64,000 nucleotides of DNA from Paraburkholderia sp. UYCP14C (GCF_004197395.1 NZ_SELS01000039.1:17491-81490); one strand, 5' to 3'. Positions 42,450-51,986 are shown, counted from the first letter of the stretch. A program made the numbers and translations. The notes: generated from the sequence alone by a model not told the origin.

Positions 42450-43064
42450 TCAGAAAAAGCCGGCCCTTCCCTGCGTGATATCGATCAGCGTTGCCTTGGC
42501 GTCGTCGAGTGCATTGGCGGGCACGCGCATCGTCATCTTCACCAGCATGGCGTAGGCGCTGTCCACGAGCGGATAGCCTTCGGCGTCCATCCATCGGCGG
42601 ACTTTGGCCTCATCGGCGTAACTGACTTCGACGCCCAGCGAGACCTGGGCAATCCTTTCGATGCGCGGCGCGTCGAGCAGCGCGGACGCGATCGCATCGG
42701 TGTACGCGCGCACCAGCCCGCCCGCGCCTAGCTTTACGCCGCCGTAGTAGCGCACGACGGCGGCGAGCACGCCATCCAGATCGTGATGCCGCACCACTTC
42801 GAGGATCGGCCGGCCCGCGGTGCCGGACGGCTCGCCGTCGTCGGACATACCGGATTGGCCCCCCGCGAGCAGTGCCCAGCACACATGCGTCGCGGCCGGA
42901 TGTTCGTCGCGCAGACGCTGCAATTCGGCCATCGCGGCATCGCGATCGGCGACCGGGATCGCGTACGCGATGAAGCGGCTCTTGCGAATCTCGAGTTCCG
43001 CGCTCAGCGGCGCGGGCAGGGTATAGGTGGGCAAGGCGGAAACTTCGGTGGATGAAAGAGGCAC
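42450..43064 (-). CDS. yigZ: YigZ/IMPACT family protein (UPF0029)
   Basis: 204 residues with GTG start at 43064. The YigZ signature is complete: 'EIRKSRFIAYAIPV', 'THVCWALL', 'SDDGEPSGTAGRPILEVV' and 'VRYYGGVKLGAGGLVRAYTDA'. The two-domain fold matches YigZ/YvyE. In eukaryotes the related IMPACT protein inhibits the kinase GCN2; the bacterial role is unclear, possibly ribosome- or RNA-linked. It is a widespread single-copy gene. Confidence 0.92.
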   Translation of the reverse strand: MPLSSTEVSALPTYTLPAPLSAELEIRKSRFIAYAIPVADRDAAMAELQRLRDEHPAATHVCWALLAGGQSGMSDDGEPSGTAGRPILEVVRHHDLDGVLAAVVRYYGGVKLGAGGLVRAYTDAIASALLDAPRIERIAQVSLGVEVSYADEAKVRRWMDAEGYPLVDSAYAMLVKMTMRVPANALDDAKATLIDITQGRAGFF

Positions 43065-43204
43065 GCGGTGCGCGGCGCGATGTCCGTCATGGTAACGGAT
43101 CGTCCGGGCCAGCGAAGCGCTGAGAGCAGGTTCGCGGGTTCGTCTACAATGGTCCGCTGAACGCGCACCCAGAGCTTCGATCCCGCGCGTCGCAAGGAGA
43201 CGAC

Positions 43205-43831
43205 ATGCTTGACCTATCTACGTTCGGGACTTTCGTTGCCGTCGTGCTCGGACTCTTTCTGATTCCGGGCCCGGCCGTGCTGCTGGTTTTGACGCGCACC
43301 ATGCACGGCGGGCGCAAGGTCGGCATTCTGACCGGCCTCGGTATCGCAGCCGGCGACTTCGTGCACACGCTGGGCGCCGCGGTTGGCCTCTCCGCGCTGC
43401 TGATGACGTCCGCGCTGGCCTTCAATGCGGTGAAATTCCTCGGTGCCGCGTATCTCGTCTATCTGGGTATTCGCGCGTTGCGCGAAAAGCAGGCGAGTGC
43501 GCATCTGCCGGTCGTCGCGCCGGTATCGGGCTCGAAAGCATTCTTGCAGGCGATTCCCGCAGAAGTGCTGAACCCGAAGACCGCACTGTTTTTCCTCGCG
43601 TTTCTGCCGCAGTTCGTGCGCCCCGAACACGGCTCGACGTTTTTGCAGTTCGCGACGCTCGGGCTGATTTTCGTTGCCATGAGCGCGCTTTATACGACGC
43701 TGATCGTGCTGACGATGCGGCCGTTGGGCAAACTCGTGAAGCGTTTGACGTGGTTGACGCGCTGGCAGAACAAGATCATCGGCGTGCTGTTCATTTCGCT
43801 CGGCCTGCGCGTGGCGGTGCAGACACGCTGA
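43205..43831 (+). CDS. LysE/RhtB-family amino-acid exporter
   Basis: 208 residues; AAGGAG lies five bases before the ATG. Signature 'FLIPGPAVLLVLTRTMHGGR' and 'NPKTALFFLAFLPQFVRPEH', with six helices. It probably exports homoserine, threonine or another neutral amino acid. Divergent from yigZ. Confidence 0.9.
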   Translation: MLDLSTFGTFVAVVLGLFLIPGPAVLLVLTRTMHGGRKVGILTGLGIAAGDFVHTLGAAVGLSALLMTSALAFNAVKFLGAAYLVYLGIRALREKQASAHLPVVAPVSGSKAFLQAIPAEVLNPKTALFFLAFLPQFVRPEHGSTFLQFATLGLIFVAMSALYTTLIVLTMRPLGKLVKRLTWLTRWQNKIIGVLFISLGLRVAVQTR

Positions 43832-43847
43832 GCTTCGAAGCGCGAGA

Positions 43848-43931
43848 TCAGGACAACGCGAGCAGGATCAGCGACGCAATGACGATGATGAAAAGACAGG
43901 TCGCGATCAACATGTCGTACGGATACCTCAT
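43848..43931 (-). CDS. Possible 27-aa membrane micro-protein
   Basis: Starting at the ATG at 43931 the minus strand reads MRYPYDMLIATCLFIIVIAS plus LILLALS, a short basic/aromatic start and one hydrophobic helix. No good ribosome site is seen. It lies just after the lysE gene in the gap before the isomerase gene. It may be a real micro-protein or chance. Confidence 0.25.
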   Translation of the reverse strand: MRYPYDMLIATCLFIIVIASLILLALS

Positions 43932-44045
43932 GGTGTGGCCGGCAAGCACGCAAAGAAAACGGCGATCATAGGCAGAACCGCTCGATGCGACTGTTAAGCA
44001 TTGCAAGGCTGCGATGCAGTGGCGCGCGCGATTCAGGAGGCGGAG

Positions 44046-44675
44046 ATGAATGAAGATGCAGCTTCGACAGCGCCCGCAATCGAGTTCTGGTTCGACTTCG
44101 GCAGCAACTACAGCTATCTGAGCATGATGCGTATCGAAGCGTTGGCGGCGGCGCGCAACGTGGCGATCGTCTGGCGGCCGTTTCTGCTCGGCCCGGTGTT
44201 TCGCCAACTCGGTTTCGACAACTCGCCCTTCGTATTGCAGAAAGAAAAAGGCGCGTACGTATGGAAAGACATGGAGCGTCAATGCCGCAAATACGGCATT
44301 GGGCTCACGCGTCCCAGCACGTTTCCGCGCGCGGCGCTGCTGGCGATGCGCGTCGCGTTGCTGGGGGCGAACGAGCCGTGGATCGGCGTCTGGTGCCGCA
44401 AGATCATGCAGTTGAATTTCGTCGACGACCGCGACATCGGTTCGATCGACGTTGTCAGCGACGCGCTCGACGCGATCGGCTTACCCGTGCAGAGCGTGAT
44501 CGACGCCGCGCAAAGCGATGTGAACAAGCTGCGCTTGCGCGAGCAGACCGAACTGGCCATCAACAAAGCGATCTTCGGTGCTCCGACGTTTTTCGTCGGC
44601 GCTGAGATGTTCTGGGGTAATGACAGGCTGGAGGACGCGTTGGACTACTGCGACGCGATCGCGGCGCGCCATTGA
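44046..44675 (+). CDS. 2-hydroxychromene-2-carboxylate isomerase/DsbA-like (GST-kappa) protein
   Basis: 209 residues from ATG 44046, with AGGAGG five bases upstream. Thioredoxin-fold family with 'IEFWFDFGSNYSYLSMMRIE' (the catalytic Ser of HCCA isomerases is in 'FGSNYSY'), 'VWRPFLLGPVFR' and the cis-Pro region 'FGAPTFFVGAEMFWGNDRL'. These enzymes isomerise hydroxychromene-carboxylate in naphthalene breakdown, or act as glutathione transferases in general. No aromatic pathway is adjacent, so a generic role is likely. Confidence 0.85.
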   Translation: MNEDAASTAPAIEFWFDFGSNYSYLSMMRIEALAAARNVAIVWRPFLLGPVFRQLGFDNSPFVLQKEKGAYVWKDMERQCRKYGIGLTRPSTFPRAALLAMRVALLGANEPWIGVWCRKIMQLNFVDDRDIGSIDVVSDALDAIGLPVQSVIDAAQSDVNKLRLREQTELAINKAIFGAPTFFVGAEMFWGNDRLEDALDYCDAIAARH

Positions 44676-44691
44676 ACGTCAAACCTGGCGC

Positions 44692-44946
44692 TCAATCAAC
44701 CTGCTGACAGAAGCGTCGGCCCGGCACGTGAGAGACCACGGCCTGGGCGATTTCGAGCGGAGTGCTTTCGGCGGGAACGACGCGACGGCTCGATTCGGGC
44801 GCGTGCTTCATCGTCCATTCGACGAGCCTGTATGAACGGCCCCAGGGCGGTTGCAGCGGATCGGAGACCTTGCAGGAATGAATCTGGCGAGTCCAGTCAT
44901 GGCCGGGCATCGTACGCAGGTGTTCGACTACCATCTCTTCAACCAT
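44692..44946 (-). CDS. Small hypothetical protein (84 aa)
   Basis: A textbook ribosome site (AAAGGAGGT, five bases before ATG 44946) supports translation. The product is polar with 'WTRQIHSCKVSDPLQPPWGR' and two Cys. No signal peptide, membrane segment or known family is seen. Convergent with the isomerase gene. Confidence 0.65.
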   Translation of the reverse strand: MVEEMVVEHLRTMPGHDWTRQIHSCKVSDPLQPPWGRSYRLVEWTMKHAPESSRRVVPAESTPLEIAQAVVSHVPGRRFCQQVD

Positions 44947-45163
44947 GATTTACCTCCTTTCTTCTTGTGCGCGTGACCGTTTGCGGCCGCGATTTCGACA
45001 TCCCTCAAGAAAAAGCGCCGCCGATGTTCTGGCGGCTCAACAGGGGATGTACTACATACTTGCAGGCAACTATTAAGCGAGCCTTAAGAACCGGAATCAT
45101 TACGCAGACGGATCTCGCCGCGTGTAAGCGAGTGCAAGCGAATGCAAGCGCAAGCCGACAGTA

Positions 45164-46423
45164 ATGGGCACGAACGCCCGGGGCACGATTGCCTGCGCGC
45201 CGACCAACAAGTCGCGTGCCGGGCCTCAAGACCTCGGCGCAGCGGCCGTTATCAGTAGAGTTGGGGCGTCGACCCCGCTTCGCCTTCCGGCCCGCCTTGC
45301 TGATACCGTGACGAATCTCGCCCAAACGCCGCTCTCCGAGCGCCTTCGCTCGCTCGTCGACACCGTGCAGCACAACGAGCGCACCTTGCGCCGCTTCCAG
45401 AACGTCGAGTTGCGTTTGATTGGGGCGCAGGATTTCGCATCATTTCTCGATACCTTGTTCAGTCATTTGCCGCGGGAGTTCGCTCTCGCGAACGTCGTGC
45501 TGTGGCTCGACGAGCGCGCGCCGATGCTGCTCGAACTGCTCGAGCCGGGTAACCTGAACGCGCTCGACTACGCGCAGTTGAAGACATCGCACGACGGCGG
45601 TCTCGCCGCGCGCTCCCTGTGCGAGGACAATCGGCCGTGGCTCGGCCGTCCCGGCGAACTCGACGACGACACGCGCCGCGCGTTATTCGGCGCCGCTGCG
45701 GCCCACGTGCCGGCCAGTGCGATCGTGCTGCCGCTCGCCGCAGGCACGAACGTCAGCGGCTATCTATGCCTCGGCAGCGACGACCCCGCGCGTTTCGGCG
45801 CGGGCATGGCCACCGATATTCTCGAGCGCTTCGCGAGCATCGTCGCCGCGAGTCTCGACAACGTTGCGCATCGCGAGCGGCTCAAGCAACTCGGCATGAC
45901 TGACTCGCTGACCGGCCTCGCGAATCGCCGCTATTTCGACGAACGGCTGCGCGAGGAGTTGATGCGCGCGGTCCGTTATCACGCACCGGTCGCCTGTCTT
46001 TTCATCGATATCGACGGCTTCAAGCGCATCAACGATAGCCACGGCCACCAGACCGGCGACCGCGCGCTCGCGGCGGTGGCCGCCTGCGTGCGACAGCAGG
46101 TGCGGCTTGGCGACACCGTCGCGCGATATGGCGGCGAGGAGTTCGCCGCGCTGCTGCAAGGCGATCGCAGCGACGCGCTGACCGTCGCCGAACGCGTGCG
46201 GCTGGCGGTCGAGAATCACGACGTGCGCGACGAGCACGGCGAGCGCATCGCGTTGACCGTGTCGATCGGCGTGGCCGCGCGGGTGGTCGCCGGTAGCCCG
46301 GCCGACGCGATGTCGCTCGGTCAGGCGATGATGGACGAGGCCGATCGCGCGATGTATCAGGCCAAGCACAACGGCCGCAATCGAATCGAGGCCCAGATCG
46401 ATGCTCTCGACGAGCAGGGCTGA
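45164..46423 (+). CDS. GAF-like sensor + GGDEF diguanylate cyclase
   Basis: 419 residues from ATG 45164; GTG 45308 (VTNLAQTPLS) is the more likely start by domain position, giving 371. An N-terminal GAF/DUF484-like domain is followed by a GGDEF domain with intact active site 'YGGEEF' and 'LFIDIDGFKRINDSHGH'. It should make cyclic di-GMP in the cytosol. No I-site RxxD is obvious ahead of GGEEF (the sequence there is 'VRLGDTVARYGGEEF', where R-L-G-D could serve). Target process unknown; biofilm/motility switch by analogy. Confidence 0.88.
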   Translation: MGTNARGTIACAPTNKSRAGPQDLGAAAVISRVGASTPLRLPARLADTVTNLAQTPLSERLRSLVDTVQHNERTLRRFQNVELRLIGAQDFASFLDTLFSHLPREFALANVVLWLDERAPMLLELLEPGNLNALDYAQLKTSHDGGLAARSLCEDNRPWLGRPGELDDDTRRALFGAAAAHVPASAIVLPLAAGTNVSGYLCLGSDDPARFGAGMATDILERFASIVAASLDNVAHRERLKQLGMTDSLTGLANRRYFDERLREELMRAVRYHAPVACLFIDIDGFKRINDSHGHQTGDRALAAVAACVRQQVRLGDTVARYGGEEFAALLQGDRSDALTVAERVRLAVENHDVRDEHGERIALTVSIGVAARVVAGSPADAMSLGQAMMDEADRAMYQAKHNGRNRIEAQIDALDEQG

Positions 46424-46450
46424 TCGACCGTAACCGACACTCACTGCGCG

Positions 46451-48190
46451 TCACACCCCTGCCGCATCCGGCGGCACCCCAAGCAACTGCAACGCGCCGC
46501 CCATTACGCCGCTGAACACCGGTCCGGCGACCGTGCCGCCGTAGAACGCCTTGCCGGCCGGGTCGTCGATCATCACGGCGACGATCAGGCGCGGATCGCT
46601 CATCGGCGCCATCCCGACGAACAGCGCGCGGTAGCGATTCTTCGCGTAGCCCGCGCCGATCTGCTTGCGCGCGGTGCCGGTCTTGCCGCCGACGCGATAG
46701 CCGGCCACGGTCGCGGCGCGCCCGGTGCCGCCTTCGCCCGTGGCCATTTCGAGCATGTTGCGGATCGCGCGCGCGGTGCCGGGCGTCGTGACCAGCTCGC
46801 TGCGATCGCCGAACGACGCGGGGTCGTCCGCATCTAGCGGCTCGCGCAGCAGGCTCACGCGCTGCAGCGCGCCGTCGCCGGCATAGGCGGTGTAGACCTG
46901 CGCGATCTGCAGCAGCGAGACCGACAGCCCGTAGCCGTACGCCATCGTGGCCTGCTCGATCGGGCGCCAGCGTTTATACGGCCGCAGCTTGCCGGCGGCC
47001 ACGCCCGGGAATTGCAGTTCGGGCTTCATGCCGAGCCCGTATTGCCGGTACTTGGTCCAGATCGTCTCGGCCGGCAGGTTCAGCGCGAGCTTCGCGAGCG
47101 CGATATTGCTCGACTTCTGCACCGCCTCGGCGACCGTCATCGCGCCGTGATTCGAGGTGTCGTGAATCACGGCCGGCCCGATCCGATACCAGCCCGGCGC
47201 CGTATCGATGATGCTCTGCGGCCGCACCTTGCCTTCGTCGATCGCGAGCGCGACGACGAGCGGCTTGATCGTCGAGCCCGGCTCGAACGTATCGATCACC
47301 GCGCGGTTGCGCAGCTGCCGCCCGGACAGGCGCGTGCGGTCGTTCGGATCGAAGCTCGGGTAGTTGGCGAGCGCGAGTATCTCGCCGTTGCGCGCATCGA
47401 GCACGACCACGCTGCCCGCTTCGGCGTGGTGCTGCGCGATCGCGGCTTTGAGCTGCGTGTGCGCGAGTTGCTGGATGCGCCGGTCGATCGTCAGCTGGAT
47501 CGTCGCGCCGTTGCGCGCGGGCACGAGCGGCCGGGTTTCCGAGATCACGCGGCCGAGCCGGTCGCGGATCACTTCGCGCTGGCCGGGCACGCCTTGCAGC
47601 TGCGCGTCGGCGGCGAGTTCGACGCCTTCCTGGCCGTTGTCCTCGATGTCGGTGAAGCCGACCACGTGCGCGGCCGACTCGCCCTCTGGATAAAAGCGCT
47701 TGGAATCGGCGATCTGCGTGATGCCGGCGAGCCCGAGGCGCGACAGATGCGCGGCCGTGTCGGCATCGACCTGGCGCTTGAGCAGCACGAAGCTGCGCTC
47801 GCCGGCGAGGCGTCGACGCAGTTCCGCGAGCGGCAGATCGAGCAGCTTCGCGAGCGGCGCGTAGCCGCTCTCTTCGACGAGCTTCGGCGTGGCCCAGATT
47901 TCGTAGGTCGCGAGGCTGACCGCGAGCATCGAACCATTGCGATCGACGATCCGGCCGCGCGTCGCATCGAGTTCGAGCAGGCGCTGATAACGCTTCTGCC
48001 CCTGGTCGACGTAGAAGTCCCGATTCACGACCTGCACCCAGAACGCGCGGGCCGCGAGCGTCGCGAACGCGCCGAACACGAGCAGCACGATGAACTTCGA
48101 GCGCCACGCGGGCAGTCGCGCGTCGAGCAGCGGGTTCTTCGCGGCTAACGCGTAGGGATCGTGCGACGGGGTTTTTTTCTGGCGGATCAT
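46451..48190 (-). CDS. Class B penicillin-binding protein, FtsI/PBP3-like (orphan)
   Basis: 579 residues. One N-terminal membrane anchor (about 32-50), a dimerisation domain ('RGRIVDRNGSMLAVS') and a transpeptidase domain with S-x-x-K at 306-309 (STIK), S-x-N at 360-362 (SSN) and KTG at 503-505. It crosslinks septal peptidoglycan by family. The housekeeping ftsI lies in the dcw cluster; this copy stands alone between a cyclase and a chemoreceptor, with no mra or mur gene. It is probably a second, specialised PBP3. A short C-terminal extension (GGALQLLGVPPDAAGV) is present. Confidence 0.9.
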   Translation of the reverse strand: MIRQKKTPSHDPYALAAKNPLLDARLPAWRSKFIVLLVFGAFATLAARAFWVQVVNRDFYVDQGQKRYQRLLELDATRGRIVDRNGSMLAVSLATYEIWATPKLVEESGYAPLAKLLDLPLAELRRRLAGERSFVLLKRQVDADTAAHLSRLGLAGITQIADSKRFYPEGESAAHVVGFTDIEDNGQEGVELAADAQLQGVPGQREVIRDRLGRVISETRPLVPARNGATIQLTIDRRIQQLAHTQLKAAIAQHHAEAGSVVVLDARNGEILALANYPSFDPNDRTRLSGRQLRNRAVIDTFEPGSTIKPLVVALAIDEGKVRPQSIIDTAPGWYRIGPAVIHDTSNHGAMTVAEAVQKSSNIALAKLALNLPAETIWTKYRQYGLGMKPELQFPGVAAGKLRPYKRWRPIEQATMAYGYGLSVSLLQIAQVYTAYAGDGALQRVSLLREPLDADDPASFGDRSELVTTPGTARAIRNMLEMATGEGGTGRAATVAGYRVGGKTGTARKQIGAGYAKNRYRALFVGMAPMSDPRLIVAVMIDDPAGKAFYGGTVAGPVFSGVMGGALQLLGVPPDAAGV

Positions 48191-48511
48191 GGCGGCGGGC
48201 AGCGGACGTTACGTACCTTCGATTGAACGAGGCCGCCAGAACCACGAGGCTGGCGGGAAGGACTATCGCCGGGCCGATTGTAAATAAAACGTAATTTAAA
48301 TGCGAGGATTGTGAAAGCAGACGCGTTCGGGTTGGAGCAATGACCAACCGAGCGGAAGCTCAAATGAGAAAAGCCGCGCGGACTTGAAAAATCCGTGCGG
48401 CTGATTCGTTCGATTGATGCGTCGACTCCGACGCGGCGTGTTGAAAAGGCGCTCCCCGCCTGTGGAGCGCCTCCTTTTTTGTGCGCCCGTCGCGGGCGCG
48501 GTGAAGCAACG
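48191..48511. other. 321-bp intergenic region with two hairpins
   Basis: Upstream of the orphan ftsI gene and downstream of the chemoreceptor. AT-rich around 48275-48310 (attgtaaataaaacgtaatttaaatg), a likely ftsI promoter zone. Holds an imperfect hairpin at 48373-48403 (AGCCGCGCGGA ... TCCGTGCGGCT) and the terminator at 48448-48480. No gene. Confidence 0.45.
48448..48480 (-). terminator. Intrinsic terminator of the chemoreceptor gene
   Basis: GGCGCTCC and GGAGCGCC form an eight-bp stem. On the minus strand it is followed by ttttc; on the plus strand by tcctttttt. It lies 41 bp past the stop codon of the chemoreceptor. Confidence 0.8.
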
Positions 48512-50053
48512 TCAGGCCGGCAACGCGAAACTCGCAATCGCGTCGCGCAACCCGCCGACCTGGTCCTTCAGCGAATGCGCGGCGGCCGCGGCCTGTTCGA
48601 CCAGTGCCGCATTCTGCTGCGTGACCTGATCCATCTCGCCGACCGCGCGATTGACCTGCTCGATGCCCGCGCTCTGCTCGCGCGACGCGTGGCTGATCTC
48701 CTCGAGAATCTCGTTGACGCGGCGCACCGACTGCACGATCTCGCCCATCGTCGCGCCCGCGTTGGCGACCAGCGACGCGCCGGTCTCGACGGTGTCGGTC
48801 GAGGTTTCGATCAGCGCCTTGATCTCCTTGGCGGCCGTCGCCGAGCGCTGCGCGAGGCTGCGCACTTCGGCCGCGACCACCGCGAAGCCGCGACCCTGTT
48901 CGCCGGCGCGGGCCGCCTCGACGGCGGCATTCAGCGCGAGGATGTTGGTCTGGAACGCGATGCCGTCGATCACGCCGATGATGTCGCCGATCTGCCGCGA
49001 GCTCGCGGTGATCTCGCCCATCGTGCGCACCACGTCGTCGACCACGCGGCTGCCGCGCGTCGCGACGTTCGCGGCTTCGCTCGCGAGTTGCGCGGCCTGG
49101 GTTGCGCTGTCCGCGTTCTGCTTCACGTTGACCGTCATCTGATCCATGCTCGACGCGGTTTGCACGAGCGCCGCCGCCTGCTCCTCGGTGCGCTGCGACA
49201 GGTCGGTGTTGCCCGCCGCAATTTCGTTCGCGCCGACGTTGATGTTCTCGGTGCCCTGGCGCACGCGCGAGACCGTGTCGACGAGTCCCGCCTGCATCGT
49301 GGAGAGCGCGTGCAACAGGCTGCCGTTGTCGTTCGTATCGATCGGCACCGGCGTCGCGAGATTGCCTTGCGCCATCAGCCGCGCGTGCCTGACCGCCACT
49401 TCCAGATCGCCGCCGAGTGAGCGGCGGATGCTGCGCAGCACGACCAGCATCACGACGGTCGAGAGCGCGCCGAGCGCCACCGTGATCGCGAGCCAGCGCA
49501 GCAGGTTGCGGTAAAACGCGCTTTGCACGTCGTCCATGTACATGCCGGTCACGAGGTACCAGTCCCACGGCGCGAAGTGCATCGAGTAGCTGGTCTTCGC
49601 GACCGGTTGCTCGCTGCCCGGTTTGGCCCACAGATAATCGACGAAGCCGCCGCCGTCGTGATTGCCCGCGTTGACGATATCGACGAACAGATGATTGCCG
49701 GCCGGATCGGTGAACTGCGCGAGGTTCTTGCCGTTCAGTTCGGGCTTGATCGGATGCATCAGCATCACCGGCTGCGAGTCGTTGATCGACAGGTAGCCGT
49801 CCTTGCCGTAGCGCATCGCGCCGAGGGTCGCGAGTGCCTGTTTTTTCGCATCGTCCTCGGACAGCGCATGCTGCTGGGCGAGCGTGTAGTAGTGGGCGGC
49901 GACGTGGTTCGCCTCTTCGATCAGCGAGCGCAATTGTTCGCGCCGGTCCGAGATCATCGACGCGCGGTTCTGCCACGCGCCGAACGCGCCGATCAGGATC
50001 AGGCCGACCCACAGAACGGCGATCATCGACGCCAGTTTTCGGTTCAGAGTCAT
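48512..50053 (-). CDS. Methyl-accepting chemotaxis protein with Cache sensor
   Basis: 513 residues from ATG 50053 ([10 protein letters not shown]); the alternative ATG 50089 adds 12. Layout: TM1 (about 8-28), a single Cache (sCache_2/PilJ-like) domain with '[20 protein letters not shown]' and '[14 protein letters not shown]'-like segments, TM2 (about 185-205), HAMP, then the MCP signal domain with hairpin tip '[21 protein letters not shown]'. No CheB/CheR pentapeptide at the C-terminus. sCache_2 domains often bind short carboxylates such as pyruvate, lactate or acetate, which would suit this organic-acid-rich region. Confidence 0.92.
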   Translation of the reverse strand: MTLNRKLASMIAVLWVGLILIGAFGAWQNRASMISDRREQLRSLIEEANHVAAHYYTLAQQHALSEDDAKKQALATLGAMRYGKDGYLSINDSQPVMLMHPIKPELNGKNLAQFTDPAGNHLFVDIVNAGNHDGGGFVDYLWAKPGSEQPVAKTSYSMHFAPWDWYLVTGMYMDDVQSAFYRNLLRWLAITVALGALSTVVMLVVLRSIRRSLGGDLEVAVRHARLMAQGNLATPVPIDTNDNGSLLHALSTMQAGLVDTVSRVRQGTENINVGANEIAAGNTDLSQRTEEQAAALVQTASSMDQMTVNVKQNADSATQAAQLASEAANVATRGSRVVDDVVRTMGEITASSRQIGDIIGVIDGIAFQTNILALNAAVEAARAGEQGRGFAVVAAEVRSLAQRSATAAKEIKALIETSTDTVETGASLVANAGATMGEIVQSVRRVNEILEEISHASREQSAGIEQVNRAVGEMDQVTQQNAALVEQAAAAAHSLKDQVGGLRDAIASFALPA

Positions 50054-50392
50054 AGCGATGGGAATAGGCTTTTGGCCAGTAAGGTCCATTGAATTGCGGT
50101 CGGAGGCCGCTCGCTGTGTTTACGGCGCGAAATGGCATTGATCGAGACAGGGGAAACCCGCTGTTCGACATCGCCATTCGTCTGAGTAATGGTGGATTTA
50201 TCGAGTGTTTTAGCCGCGTGATAAGCGCACAACTCGAAAGAAGTCTTTTCGAATTATTGGGAGATCTGAATTAATCGGCGATCTTCCGTAAATCGTGGTG
50301 ATTGAAAATTCGCACGAAAATCGGCATTAAAATCCGCCGGCATTAAGCACCCGACAAGCTGCCGAGGCAACACCAGCAAGGTTCACATCAAC
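50054..50392. other. 339-bp chemoreceptor upstream region
   Basis: Should contain the promoter of the minus-strand chemoreceptor. AT-rich near 50260-50345 (ttaatcggcg, gattgaaaattcgcacg, ggcattaaaatccgcc). I looked for a flagellar sigma-28 promoter on the minus strand and found no match with both boxes. No gene. Confidence 0.35.
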
Positions 50393-50515
50393 ATGGCACC
50401 AAACGCGGGGCAGGGCGGGCTGTCGGCGCAACTGTTGCGCATCTCGACGCTGGGCAACATCCACGCGGCCGACATCGACCGCCTGCTGCAGGGCTTCGGC
50501 AGCTTGATACGCTGA
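50393..50515 (+). pseudogene. Possible C-terminal remnant of a class V aminotransferase
   Basis: A 40-codon ORF reads MAPNAGQGGLSAQLLRISTL followed by GNIHAADIDRLLQGFGSLIR. The part from LRISTLG to IR resembles the extreme C-terminus of 2-aminoethylphosphonate:pyruvate and related class V aminotransferases (F-R-I-G-x-I-G-x-x-x-x-x-D). The upstream frame shows no related sequence, so the rest appears lost. Low confidence because it is short. Confidence 0.3.
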
Positions 50516-50560
50516 TGCCGCCTGGCGCGGCGCGCCTCAACCGCGCGGCTCGCGGCTGCG

Positions 50561-50713
50561 TTACACCGGATCCTTGTCCGGCGGCCCGTCAGGCCGCTGC
50601 GGCTCCTCGACATGATGGCCCGGCGACGGCGGCACCAGCGGGTCGGCTTCCGGGTCGCGGTTCGGATCGGCGTTCGGGTCGGGAATGGGGCTGGTATGCA
50701 TGTCGTAGCTCAT
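50561..50713 (-). CDS. Pro/Asp-rich micro-protein (50 aa)
   Basis: From ATG 50713 the minus strand encodes MSYDMHTSPIPDPNADPNRD, then PEADPLVPPSPGHHVEEPQR and PDGPPDKDPV. A ribosome site AAGGG lies seven bases upstream. The composition (Pro, Asp, Asn) resembles the 86-aa protein at 4918-5178. It is likely disordered and soluble. Function unknown; too short for most gene finders. Confidence 0.6.
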   Translation of the reverse strand: MSYDMHTSPIPDPNADPNRDPEADPLVPPSPGHHVEEPQRPDGPPDKDPV

Positions 50714-50838
50714 TGCGTCACCCTTGCGGTTGAAATGCGCGGGTCCGGCGAGGGAGGTCGTAACCGCCGATCCCCGCCGCGTCGGTTATCTGTCTTCAAG
50801 CGTAGGCGCTCGCCGCGCTTCCTGCTCGCTACTTTTTG

Positions 50839-51546
50839 CTATCGCCTCGCGCGTTTGCGACCGACGTTGAGCTCCCAGTAGCGCTCGGTCGCGAACACGT
50901 CGTCGTAGTTGCCGGCGCCGAACGCGCGCAACTGGCTCGCGTACGCGTCGACCGCTTCGCGCTTCAGATCCGCGCGGCGCTGCACGTCGATCGTGTGGCC
51001 AGCGCTCGGCGTTGCCGGGGTCGCGACGATGCCGCGTTGCGCGAGATCGGCGAGCCGCGCCTGCACCGCGCCCGGCGTGAGCCGGTGAATCGCTTCCTCG
51101 TAAGCGAACCAGTTCAGATGCGTGAGCCGCGGCAGGATTTCGCAGCACGCTTCGAAGACCCGCGCGTGATCTTCGTGATGCAGGCCGAGCGGCATCAGCA
51201 GCGTGTTCGCGGTCGTGCGGTAAATGGTTTCCTCCAGCGCCGCCGCCATCTGGCTGATCGACGGCGAGTCGGCGTACTGGCTGTCGCGAAACGGCATGCG
51301 CAGCGGGATCGCGTCGAGCACTTCGAGCGCGAGGTTGTCTTCGATCGTGCGTTCGCGGACCGCTTCATGGGCGTTCGCGAAGCCCGCTCTTTGGTCCCAC
51401 TCGGTGTGCATGTCGTGTTCGGGCGGCGCGGCGAACACGGTACAGACGGCGGCGTCGGGATGGGCGGCGAGCAAGGCACCGCAGCTGAAGACGGCGTCGT
51501 CGAAATGGGGCGAGACGATGAAAAGGCGTGGAGTGGTTTCGCTCAT
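50839..51546 (-). CDS. PIG-L/LmbE-family deacetylase
   Basis: 235 residues from ATG 51546 (MSETTPRLFI). The zinc site of the family is present: 'SPHFDDAVFSCG' (His14, Asp16/Asp17) and a later His in 'GLHHEDHARVF'. PIG-L enzymes remove N-acetyl groups from GlcNAc-containing glycolipids, thiols or antibiotics. Its neighbours give no substrate clue. It ends with a basic tail (VGRKRARR). Confidence 0.88.
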   Translation of the reverse strand: MSETTPRLFIVSPHFDDAVFSCGALLAAHPDAAVCTVFAAPPEHDMHTEWDQRAGFANAHEAVRERTIEDNLALEVLDAIPLRMPFRDSQYADSPSISQMAAALEETIYRTTANTLLMPLGLHHEDHARVFEACCEILPRLTHLNWFAYEEAIHRLTPGAVQARLADLAQRGIVATPATPSAGHTIDVQRRADLKREAVDAYASQLRAFGAGNYDDVFATERYWELNVGRKRARR

Positions 51547-51986
51547 GGGCTTGCGGGTGGGAGTTCGAGGCGGGGCGGATGAGGCGTCGAGGCTGCCCGT
51601 CGTCACGGCGCCGCGTGCGAAAAAAATGCGGCGTCACCTCAGCTTAGGCGCAATCGGCGTAGCTTGCGCGCGAAACTTGCGGTGCGCAAATCGCATGCCT
51701 GAAAGGGAGCGGATTGCGTCCCCGATCTGATCACCCCGCGACGCTCGCGTCTTTGCGGTCCGTCGCGCGCCGTCGTCACGGGCCTTGAAGCTCGGGTTTA
51801 GGGTGTGCTTCGCGAATTCTCCGGACACTGTCCGTGCGCCTCCCCCGTTCAGGGGATGGTCGCCCCTCGCGAGCGCGCCGATCATTTGCCGATCGGGAAG
51901 ACCCCGCGGGACGAGACTGCCGGCCACGCAGCAACGAAGCCCTGCTTGCCCGCGACCCATCCAGTTCAGGACTCAAGGAGACTCAG
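51547..51986. other. 440-bp divergent region PIG-L / acyl-CoA synthetase
   Basis: No gene recognised. A small hairpin CGGAC-act-GTCCG lies at about 51820-51832, followed by C-rich and G-rich tracts (cctcccccg, caggggatgg, gcccctcg). AAGGAG six bases before 51987 is the synthetase ribosome site. Nothing else supported. Confidence 0.35.

Noticed and set aside
44967-45164. 65-codon plus-strand frame before the diguanylate cyclase gene
   Set aside because: GTG start without a ribosome site and no recognisable sequence; repeats such as gcaagcgaatgcaagcgc at its end look like non-coding DNA.
50054-50392. Sigma-28 promoter for the chemoreceptor
   Set aside because: Partial -10-like sequences (GCCGATTA, ctcgataa) exist on the minus strand but no -35 box at the correct spacing.
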